Shown piece by piece: positions 54,961 to 64,000 of a stretch of DNA of 64,000 bases (position 1 is its first letter; every line of letters begins with the position of its first letter). The notes beneath the pieces are model-generated. The model did no database searches. It had not been told where the DNA came from and saw only the letters and a list, made by a program, of their open reading frames with translations. The position numbers and the translations under genes were made by a program. The DNA is from Dendrocalamus latiflorus (taxonomy: Eukaryota > Streptophyta > Magnoliopsida > Poales > Poaceae), in contig CM029610.1 in the NCBI GenBank assembly GCA_017311315.1, positions 41,556,870-41,620,869 on the forward strand, in the 5' to 3' direction.

Positions 54961-57290
54961 TTTACTTCAGGTACTAATAGATTAGAAAATTTTCCCTTCC
55001 CTACCTCGGTGGTTTCTAGCCTATCTATCGAGTTAGCAACAAAATCATAGCCTGCCCTTGAACTGCTAAAAAGACCCTGAAGGTTCAGGCCTTTCGGTCT
55101 GGTCCAAAGTCCCGGCCCACGGCCAAGTAGCCGACAAAACGCTCCTTCTCCTCTTCCATTCGGCCGACGCTTCGCACTCCTCTCCTTTTCACCTATAACG
55201 CTTGGTCTCTCTCGACCAGTGGGAATGCTCCTCCTCCTTTCGGCCGACGCCTCAATTCCTGGCTGCTGCTCCATTTCTCCTCTGCTCTCCCCTTTCGGTG
55301 CTGGTGTTTGCTTCCTCCTCCCTTCGCTCTCGTGGCCTACTGCTCCCTCTCGCCTAACTACCTAGTGCACTCGCCCCTTCCAGCTCAGATTCGGATGGAC
55401 CCACCCTCCTCTTGTTACCCCTAATGGATCTGGCGGTTTCTACCATCCCCTTTCACTGAATCTGGTAGCTAGTCGCTGGATCTGGTGGCTGTTCATTGGA
55501 TCTATGATGATCTACTCGATCCACGGTCCCTCAGCCTCCGACTGCTCGGCTAGTCTGACTACTATTCCGGCTGCTCTAATTACTCAGCTGCTCGGCAACT
55601 CCCTCGACCTCCTCCTCACCCTTAAGGAGGATGGCGCCGAACGGGGTGGATGCTACGGTGGGCTTGGGCTCGGCTGGTGGTTACGACTGATGGGCTCGGC
55701 TTTGCTTGCTCTCCAGTTCTACCTTCTCTTCTACCTTTATTTAGGATTATGCACTTTGATTTGAGTTGATGTTTTTCGTCTATTTACATCCGTTTTACCA
55801 CACCCGATTCTGGGGGTTCCTAGCGGCTGTGCTGACGGGACTCGGTGCTTGAGGTTCTCACGCCTGGGAGCGGTTCTCCAAGCCTGTGGGCGCTCATGGT
55901 GCTAGGATGGGCTGTTAATTGCTGCAGCAGCCACCAGTTGGGCTGGGTGGTCTCTCCCTCCTTCTCAATTGCCTGGCTCAACCGGACGAGCCGAGGAGTA
56001 GTGTTGAGCATTTGTGTGATTTAGAAGAGAAGAACCGAAAAGAGAAAAGGAAGAACAATGGGAGGGAATGTGGGCCTACTTGTATTGGGATGAGAATGGG
56101 AATGCCGGTTGGTGGGGGTTGCAGGGTGGTCCTTACACGGTTGTAGACGTGGACGAAGGTGTGGCCGAGGTACTTATCATGGTCAGGGATGTCGTCTTGT
56201 GGTGGTCGTCACCTTGTGGTGGTCCACCTTGTCAGCCTCCTTGTCCCGTGGTCCTTGCTCTCCTTTGTCTTCCTCTACGTTCTGCCTCCTCTTCTCTGAC
56301 ACTCCTCTCTTCTCACTCGGTGTGATGTGGTTTTGGTGGTTCAACTTTCTAGCCTTCGACCGAGAGCAATGATGGATGGGAATGAATTTCGGTTGGCTTG
56401 GGAGCTCGGATGCTCTTGGTTGCTCTTGGTATTTTCTGTTGGCTTATGAGCTTTCGTCTAGTTTGTGCCTTCGGTGGTTTTGGCAATACAGTAAGCAACG
56501 GGCGATGGCTGGAATTGAGACTTATATATGGGAGGTTTCGGCCTCCCTCTCTCTGGCTCGGCTGGGCGCAGTTAGAGACGCCCGAGCTTATCTCCTTTTG
56601 TGTCTTGGCTTCTTGTTGTTTTGGACCGAAGGTCCTAAATGTGGGTTGTGCACTACTGTGGGATTCTCTGGGGGCTAAGGTAAGTTGGAAAAATGCGTGC
56701 TTTGGATTTTAAATGCTGAATGATGAGGCCCACTAATGGTGAGAAGCGTCAACCGGTCCGGGATGGTCTGCGAACCTCAATGAACACCACTCTAATTGGC
56801 TCTAGCAGTCCGAGGGTACTGACGACAATTTTATTTCTTTCTTCATTTTTATTCTCCCTTGGATTGTTATTTGATTTGTTCTCTGACTGCAAAAGACAAG
56901 AGAGGGGGGTGGTGGTCGGCTTGGAGGTCACGCAGAGACAGTGCCCTAGAATGCAATGTACTACTTGACTTAGCTTTTAGTTTAATACAACTGTAACTTT
57001 AGAAATTATTTTTCTTATGTACTATTTTTGTAATAAGGTTGTAATAATTAGTTTTAATTCAATTCTTTGATATTTTGAAACTGGAAGTTGTAATTCATTC
57101 TTGCAATTAATATGTTGTAATAATTCTTAATTCCTTTTTATTATTATTAATTACACTGTTGTGAGTAAATTAAAGTTAACATCCTTTCGGTGTCTCACAG
57201 TATGAGTCTTGTATGCACCTTGGAACGTCCACTTGTCTCCTAATAATGCTTCCTCAGCACGAAGCCACCGTCCACAAGTCACGTAACTAA
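54961..57290. other. GC-richer intergenic, no recognised gene
   Basis: 55140-55700 is C/T-rich and contains CGGCCGACGC twice and repeated GGATCTGG phrases; 55900-56960 has scattered open frames of 60-104 codons. None shows a known domain or consistent exon structure. Possibly a non-autonomous retroelement. Confidence 0.35.
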
Positions 57291-57667
57291 GGCCCTGTTT
57301 GGATCCCTTGACTAATTTTTAGTCACCTAAAGTTTAGGTCTAGTCCATCCAAACAGGTGAACTAATATCTGGACTAATTTTTAGTTCATCCCCAACTAGC
57401 TATTAGTTCATTAGTTGGCAAATGTGGACTAATTGTGGACTAAAAGGTGGTACCAAACAGCAAAAGACGAAAATACCCCGCTACCCTTTCTCCACTACTC
57501 CACATGCAACACACTAACAAATATAGGGGTATAAATATCTTTGTTCATAAAAGTCACCACCTTTTAGTCCATGTATCCAAACAGCACTTGACTAATTTTT
57601 AGTCACCTAATTTTTAGTTCACCAACTAGTGAACTAATAATTAGTTCTAGGTGATCCAAACAGGCCC
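57291..57667. mobile_element. Tourist-like MITE
   Basis: 377 bp with terminal inverted repeats GGCCCTGTTTGGATC and GATCCAAACAGGCCC and a TAA duplication on both sides (57288-57290, 57668-57670). The interior is built from many GGACTAA/TTAGTCCA-like and CTAATTTTTAGT motifs in both orientations. No coding capacity. Typical PIF/Harbinger MITE. Confidence 0.92.
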
Positions 57668-57670
57668 TAA

Positions 57671-58040
57671 ACATGAGCGTTGAGGTCCCAAAATTCATTA
57701 ACCTCTGCACCCTTGAGACTTCTTCAGCCATCTCGGAGCTTTTCACCTCTAGTCTTGGACTCTCTCTGAGTAAAGCTAGCTCAACATTATAGCCTTTAAT
57801 ACTGTCCTGTCATGGTAGCACTATAGCCGATGGAGACGACCTAACGGAGCATGGGATGCTGCTCCCTTCGGCGCGGAACTGCAGGAGCCGGACTGCACCA
57901 TCACATCACATCACACGCAATTAATCAAGATTTCTTCTGCCCTTTCTCTTGGTGAGACTTCGACATCGATCGAGTCGGTTATGCCGGATGACCGACATCA
58001 TTCGAGTCGGTTATGCCTGATGACTCTGAAACATGCCATA
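57671..58040. other. Intergenic, nothing recognised
   Basis: No gene. The phrase CGAGTCGGTTATGCC occurs twice (57970 and 58004 regions). Confidence 0.4.
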
Positions 58041-58260
58041 CTATGAAAAATAGTAGATTATGACTAAAATTATATTGTAGTTAACTGAAATTACACTATA
58101 GTTAAAGATGACTTGTTTGACATAATTAAATTTAAAAAATTTAAAAATAGAAAAAATATGTTGGTTCATCACCGACAACGCAAACGAATAAAAAAAAAAG
58201 AACCGGCAAAAAAAAAAGTTTAGAAAAATATAAAATTTATAAAAAATAAAAAATAAACCG
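58041..58260. mobile_element. Degraded MITE copy E
   Basis: Contains TTTGACATAATTAAATTTAA, GTTCATCACCGACAACGCAA and AAAGAACCGGC, the same order as the reverse-complement core in copy C (37392). Ends are too worn to define. Confidence 0.55.
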
Positions 58261-58822
58261 CTCAAAAATGGGACAGCGTAATTCTGTGCGTGGCTTGTAG
58301 TCCATACAAGCTGCAAGCATGATGATCACCGATCACTCCGTGCAGTGGCCGCTGGGAAGAAGATTGCATGTTTGTGAGTGCGGCCTTGTGTCTGGGCTCT
58401 GTAGGAAATGACATCTCATGGGCGCAGGGCCACTGGCCCTGGCTTTTTCATGCCAACTATTTTTGGTGTGCCGGGTAAAAAGGTCAGGATGGGGACTATT
58501 TTTGGTCGCAGATGGATATGATTTGATGTGGATTAATCGCTCATGGCGTGAATCATGTTGATCCAAAAAGGAGTATTATACTAGATTTGAGTAGGGCTCG
58601 CTAGTGTAATTAGCCTTCAGAAGTTATGTATGCAACGAGAGGGTCTGTTTCTAACTTCTAACCTTTTAATTTCGTTTTCTTTTTTATTTTTTTGCCATTT
58701 TTATCTTATTTATGATAATATAACCTTTTATTTTTAAAATTTAATTAGAATGAAAAAACTAATAGTAGGTAAGGTATATTTTTAGTCATCACAGTGAAAT
58801 TTTTTTTAGAAAACTAGATTTA
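58261..58822. other. Intergenic with a possible worn MITE
   Basis: 58640-58770 is T-rich with a TTAATTTCGTTTTC ... TTTGCCATTTTT ... AAAATTTAATTA order faintly like copies A and B. No gene. Confidence 0.35.
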
Positions 58823-61258
58823 CTAGTAGTGTGCCCGTGCTAACGCTACGGTAAAATACAAAACAAGATAAAATTTGTAAAAAATAAAACGAACAATCAG
58901 ATTCATTAAGATTCATGTCTCATATATTGTATAACCAAATATTTTTGTCACATAATGAATGTCACATAACGACTAATCCTTTGAGGAGGCGACAACATCA
59001 TTGGACTCACCCACCGACGACTTTCTCCATCCCCACATTGTTTAAACTTGAGGCTACAAAGAAAACAAATATTTTTGTCACATAAAGAAATATGAAACAC
59101 AGTAAGGAAATAGGTGTTTGTGGACTATTTACTTACCACATCACCATGCTAGGACGTCTTTATACACAATATTTTTGGTGCTCTTCCCTGAGGTATCTAC
59201 TTCTTTCTTTGGTTTGGCCAAAATTCTTGTCGTTTGTCTTGATACACCCCTTTATAGCGCGACATAAAGCTGTCCATGTGAAAAAACAGGCTCTGGAAGG
59301 TAGATGCCAACATTTGGGATGGTTTGACCCTGCGCTCTGTTTATGGTCATTGCAAAACTCAGGCGGATCGGGAATTGTTTCCGCTTGAACTTGAAAGGAA
59401 GTGAGATATCGTCGGACGGAGCCATAGGGATTCTAGGAATGAACACTCTCTTGCCTGCATGGTGGCCACCAACTATTTCTGCATCAATTGCATTGTTTTG
59501 GAATGCTCTAACCATGAGTCTTGTTCCATTGCACAATCCGTGGTTAGGATCTAGATTGCGGAGAAGGATCACAGGGCAGTGGATTTTCACTTTGAGCTCA
59601 TGTGGAGGCAGACCATTTGGAGTGATGGAGTTTAGGAAGTCAATAGGGTAGTTATTTCTTGAATCGTCATCGACAGAGTCGAAGCTATGAAAAACCTTTT
59701 CCTCACCTGGAAACTTGTCAATCATCTTTGCATTTAGCTGATCTACACGTGCATTTTTTGCAGAAAGAATGGCACGTGTGCTCATATAAGCTGTTGATCT
59801 TGCATTTTTCTCAAGTGATGGAAAGATTTCCTGAATGAGTTTGTTTACTGAATCTTTGTCGTCTGTATATCCAATTACAATATCATCTGGTAGGCGTACA
59901 TAATCATCTCCAATCATCTCTTCGGTGCCATTTCCAATTCTGAGTAGGTAATCTGAAAACCATGGGTCAGATTGAGCTCTCATGTTACGTGACAATCGTA
60001 TCTTCCTTATATTGTCCCATAAATATGATCTCTGCAGCGTAGCATCTGTTACCTGTGCTCTTGTCCCACGTGTTACCACAGGAAGCACATGCCTAAAATC
60101 TCCACCAAATACCACAACCTTTCCCCCAAATGGCAAAGAACAATCCATAATATCCTGTAGGGACCTATCTAGACACTCGACAGCTTGACGTTTTGTCATT
60201 GCAACCTCGTCCCAAATAAGCAAAGATGCCGTACGCAGTAACTCAGCGGTGCCACTTTGCTTTGTGAAGTTGCATGTGCTATTGTCAGCAAGCTTAATTG
60301 TGATTTTGAACCTTGAGTGTGCTGTGCGTCCTCCAGGCAATATTGACGCCGCAATACCAGAAGTTGCCGTTGCAATTGCTATTAATCCCTTTGAGCGGAC
60401 TCTAGCAAGAAGTGCCTTGTATAGGAATGTCTTTCCTGTTCCTCCTGGACCATCCACGAAAAACACCTGGCTCTTCTTATTCATGACATGATGTATGATT
60501 TCATCAAATCCTGCACGTTGCTCCTTGTTAAGGGATTTATATATATCCAAATGTTCTTGGTCGACACCCACAGATAGTTCCTCCCTAACCTCTCTCATTA
60601 TGTCGTTGTTAAATTCATCTGCATGATACAAAGCAAGACAATACCGGGAATATTTAATACACAGGAATAATTATAGAATAATATATTTGATACCATGTAG
60701 TTTATCAAAAAAGAATTGTAAGTTTTCATGCAATAAGATATGCATCTGTGTCCATTCGCTTGAGTTTTATTGGGTGGGGGAGGGATTACCTGTATCATGG
60801 ACATCAGGAAGATCATAATTTCTGATATCCTTCCCCATTGACTGAATTAAATCTTGAATGTCTCTAAGCACCATTTGTTCTACTACTGCAGTGTTAGGAT
60901 TGTCTCTGCTGTAATCTTCAGACAATGATGCCTTGTGTTTGTCCCACAGACCACGAATATTGGTGGCCTCACAAAATATAAGAATAGTCGCAAATAACCG
61001 TCGCAGAGCATAAGGCATCTGAAAATTTGTTGCCTCACTCAAGCAGTCATCTAGCGTCTCGTCCCTTTCTATGAGTCCTCTCTTCTCGCATGCTTCCCTG
61101 AAAGTAGAGTAAGTGATACCCGCTACTGTTTTTAGATCATCATAAGAGGTCGCACCTCTTACATGATTTAGAAGCACCCTCAGGAAATATCTCTCACCTT
61201 CAGCAGGGTTAGCATACACAATCAACAAATACGACTTAACTCTGATATTAGTGGGCAT
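58823..61258 (-). mobile_element. Helitron, 3' part
   Basis: On the minus strand the sequence after the helicase ends with the hairpin-like CCGTAGCGTTAGCACGG, then GCACACTA and a terminal CTAG (58823-58826) followed by T. A GC-rich hairpin about ten bases from a CTAG terminus with T after it is the Helitron 3' end. The 5' TC end and the Rep endonuclease are not found here, so the element is either truncated near 61260 or continues right, possibly past the kinase fragment at 62119-62855. Confidence 0.72.
59252..61258 (-). pseudogene. Helitron PIF1-type helicase (partial Rep/Hel protein)
   Basis: The helicase part of a Helitron rolling-circle transposase. Exon 1 (about 61258-60790) has NPAEGERYFLRVLLNHVRG, FREACEKRGLIERD and PYALRRLFATILIFCE, the region before the helicase. 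An intron 60619-60789 (ACAG|GTAATC ... ATGCAG|AT) joins in phase to exon 2 (60618-59252). That exon has Walker A GPGGTGKT, Walker B LLIWDE, GGDFRHVLPV, and motifs LRNLDPNHGLCNGTRLMV and SFAMTINRAQGQT. The protein should continue past GQLYVAL; here the frame hits TAA at 59252-59254, while AIKGCIKT follows in another frame, showing a small deletion. The N-terminal HUH/Rep domain is absent, so it is defective. Confidence 0.88.
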
Positions 61259-62118
61259 ACTACAAATTTTATTTTGGATTACCCCTACAAGTTGGATTCC
61301 AATGTTTCTTTTTTAGTTTCATTATGAATGGAAAGAAACAGCTGCGGAAACTGCTAGCAAATTTGCTTTGTTACTACGGGAAATTTGCTTTGTTATTCTT
61401 TTTGTTTCCAATGTACATAACGCTAATACGAAAACGCACGGTGACGATCTCTCTGCGTGCGCTCAGTGCTGCCCATGACTTCTACCCGAGCTGCTTCTGA
61501 TTAAACTTAATTTGTGGTTAAAGTATAATGTGCCATGTCTCCCCTGACGTGCTAATTACTCATCCATTTTGTTAATTATGCCACCTGAGTACCTGACCTG
61601 CCTGATCAGTTAACCAAACAGCAGCAATGCTCAGGCGCTACCAATTCCTAGGTGTAAAACTCTCATCTATTCCTGCTAACATGAGAGCTCTTATATATGC
61701 GAGTACGTGAGTTGTCTGAGGTCGGAGTATGATGTATGAATGGCAAATTGTCAATAATCGATCTCTTCGAACATATATTAGGAAACTGCTACGTGTGATG
61801 GATCAAATGTCCTCAACCTACGTACGAATTTAGCAATATCTCGGATCACAAAATCTTGAGTGGTAAAACAAAATTAAATATGCATCACCTTGTCTAAGTG
61901 ATAAAGAGTCTCACCAACCGCACGTTAGGTAGGACTTCTCATTAATATTGTACATGCATAATGCGATGGAATACTTACAAGCTACAATATTGCAAAAGAG
62001 TGAAGAAATTTCAGAGAAACTATAGGTTACACAAAATATGTGATCCAGAAGCAAAGTGAAACATACAGATCGAACAGCAAGAAAGCTCGCTGCTACTTGA
62101 ACCACGCATGAACTACCA
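61259..62118. other. Non-coding between helicase and kinase fragment
   Basis: No Rep-domain exon or other gene recognised. Bases 61365-61400 repeat AAATTTGCTTTGTTA. The right part may be the former 3' UTR of the kinase fragment. Confidence 0.35.
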
Positions 62119-62855
62119 TCACAAGGCACATATAAAATCCCCACTGCTCTCAATGTCAATGTCTTCGATATGATTGATCGATATCAACGTCATCAAGATC
62201 CAGGCTCCCCAGGCAGGCTACCTGCCCAGCAAGCTTCAGGGCATCGCCTGGTTTCCGTGCCTCCTGAAGGATCGCCATGACTTCCTCCAGGTTCTGTGAC
62301 GGCGTGTTCATCATAGTCCGGAATTGATTACTGTACACTGAGTATCCTCTGTGGAAAACACCAATAAGTTTCATATTAAGACAGTAATTAGGATCAGACA
62401 CAAATGATCCATCAAAGCTGTAGTAACTAAAAGAACAAAGATTGTAATGATAACAGTTTAATTAGAAGAAAGAAGAGAAATGGAATGACTGCATTAAGCT
62501 TATTAACTTTCAGATCAGATAATTATGAAATGTGTAGCATCAAGCTATCGACCCAAAAGATAAGTAAAAGGAAAAATGAATACATTTTTTCACCCATTAT
62601 ATACACCGTATATTTTGTCTAGTTCTCCCTCATAATCTGTACTAACATGATGCTCCAAATCAATATTTGTCAGCATACTAAGAATTAAATGCTGCTAGGT
62701 TGAGAGTGCAAGACAGAAGACTGAAAATGCAAAAGAGCCAAAGGGTTTACTGGTTTAGGTAATGAAAATGTGGTCATTGGAGGTTATAATCTGCACGGGT
62801 GTACCTTGGAGTAACCGAAGTCACAAATCTTAAGCCGAGATAGGTCGACACATAT
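62119..62855 (-). pseudogene. SnRK2 (SAPK) protein kinase gene fragment
   Basis: SnRK2 kinases transmit ABA and osmotic-stress signals. Exon 62805-62855 encodes SRLKICDFGYSK, the DFG activation-loop start of SnRK2, with an AG acceptor (TTTTTATAG) and a GTACAC donor after FGYSK, a known SnRK2 intron site. Exon 62119-62348 has acceptor TTTTCCACAG and reads GYSVYSNQFR, PSQNLEEVMAILQEARKPGD and GSLDLDDVDIDQSY, then stops at 62156. One frame over, from just before that stop, the text reads EDIDIESSGDFICAL and stop (62119-62121), which is the conserved acidic C terminus of ABA-activated SnRK2 (SSGEIVYAM-like). Exons for the rest of the kinase C-lobe are missing from the 456-bp gap between. Internal deletion plus frameshift make it a pseudogene; N-lobe exons may lie outside the window. 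Confidence 0.72.
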
Positions 62856-64000
62856 CTATAAAAAATGTCATGTTGCACCCAAAAGATAACCTAATTGTTT
62901 CTAGTGAATGTGCAAACCAGGATGATTGACATGATCAGCATCTAAGTTGATTTTCAACCTTTAACATGTTATATTAAATAGCCTAGAAAGTATTATGTTC
63001 ATAATCATTGACTTATCCTGATGTCTATACTCAATCAAGTATCAGGGCTAGCAGTCTAAGATGCAGAAATTCAATTAAAAAAATGGATACTCCAAATATC
63101 AAAACAATTTTGTTATACTCAGAAATTTTCACACTACAGCAAAAAAAAAGTTGATTCAAAAGCTCAAGTTGTTAGCAATAGCAACATAATCAACAAAACC
63201 CAAAAGAACATGGAATGTACCCAATGCTGGTTGGGTGGTAAACAGCAACTGTGAACTTTTCCAGAACATGAAACAATTCTCCTTAAACAAAAGGGAAAGA
63301 AACAAATGTGTATTCTCTCTAAAGAAAGTTGTACGAAAGTCAATGGATGTTAAACAACAGATTCACAGTGAATTTCAAATCAATGAAACCTAAAAATAAT
63401 ATACATGACAGGTATGAGTGATGTCACTAAACCTAAAAATAAGATACATGACAGGTATGAGTGATGTCACTAAACCTAAAAATAAGATATAGCACAGAAT
63501 ATTTCAGATATATCTACATGGGACCAGCATCCCCCCACTATCTCGATGCCTAAACACATAGTATACATGTATAAACATAAGCATCAGTTAGTGTTTCTTC
63601 ACCACCAAAAGTTAGAAAATATTTTTTTGCATAAATATAAGATAAAGGGGATTAAATACATGTATTTCATCAGCCTTGAAGTACCAAAGATTAAATGTGG
63701 CATGGCATATCCAAAGACCGCTCAATCATCACGACCAAATTTTTGCTAGTCACAAAACAAAGGTAGCAATGGTATGTAATTTTACACAATGCAAAAAACA
63801 GTTTAGCCATAATCTTTTTATCAGAGAGAAGCAAACAAAAAGCTAAGTATTTAGGCCAAGTTGGCAAGTTTAAACCAGCCCTTCTACTATTTACCTAGGA
63901 GCAAATGTTCAGAGGTTAATTTGTTTTATGAAACTATAAGGGGTAAACATATCATCAGAAATCAACAGCTATTTCACAAGTAACCATGCAAGCAGTAAGC
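62856..64000. other. AT-rich sequence to the window edge
   Basis: No further kinase exon recognised on the minus strand and no Helitron 5' end identified. Could be intron of the kinase fragment or intergenic. Confidence 0.35.
63386..63486. repeat. 43-bp tandem repeat, about 2.3 copies
   Basis: Copies begin AAACCTAAAAATAA at 63386, 63429 and 63472, each followed by ACATGACAGGTATGAGTG in the first two. Confidence 0.9.

Noticed and set aside
55504..56712. Several 60-104-codon frames as a possible gene
   Set aside because: No domain, no consistent splice structure and overlapping frames on one strand; not supportable.
60767..60816. Treating the two helicase frames as separate genes
   Set aside because: A GT-AG intron joins them in phase into one Helitron protein.

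Overview
The window is nuclear DNA of a flowering plant, almost certainly a grass. Evidence: GT-AG introns, an intron-containing elongator tRNA-Met gene, GC-rich Tat-type Gypsy coding sequence, Tourist-like and hAT-type non-autonomous elements, a Helitron helicase, and host proteins closest in my memory to cereal families. I cannot name the species. Nothing bacterial, no rRNA and no CRISPR array is visible.

Layout. 1-1.3 kb: intergenic with two small MITE-like elements. 1266-6045: a complete Ty1/Copia element (TSD AGATT) with one in-frame stop and a mutated reverse-transcriptase active site. 7.2-13.8 kb: a minus-strand J-domain (DnaJ/HSP40) gene in at least five coding exons; one intron is about 6 kb because it is packed with repeats. 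14774-16361: a non-autonomous hAT element. 17-19 kb: MITEs, a tetranucleotide microsatellite and simple repeats. 19125-19415: a frameshifted LITAF-domain (GILP-like) pseudogene. 19.4-24.7 kb: intergenic. 24743-35958: a complete, very young Tat-lineage Ty3/Gypsy element (TSD ATGTC) with near-identical LTRs, two lesions in pol, a 52-bp tandem array and a spliced antisense gene. 37.1-37.7 kb: a hairpin-repeat block and a MITE. 38139-42172: an intact 12-exon ubiquitin-specific protease gene (660 aa), the only clearly complete host protein gene. 42.4-46.6 kb: a decayed minus-strand Copia element of SIRE type. 47.4-48.3 kb: diverged duplications. 48697-48782: tRNA-Met. 48761-53728: three nearly identical 1656-bp units whose left edge lies inside the tRNA. 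53.7-58.8 kb: intergenic with a palindromic repeat block and a Tourist MITE. 58823-61258: the 3' part of a Helitron. 62119-62855: a broken SnRK2 kinase gene fragment on the same strand.

The genes do not form a pathway. The host genes (co-chaperone, deubiquitinase, tRNA) are unrelated, and most of the remaining sequence is transposons of differing age plus gene fragments. The most notable signals are the tRNA-anchored triplication, the spliced antisense gene and lesions in the young Gypsy element, the duplicated exon pair in the protease gene, the repeat-swollen DnaJ intron, and the SnRK2 fragment next to a Helitron. All exon structures were assembled by eye from splice consensus, reading frame and remembered family motifs; no alignment or database search was run.
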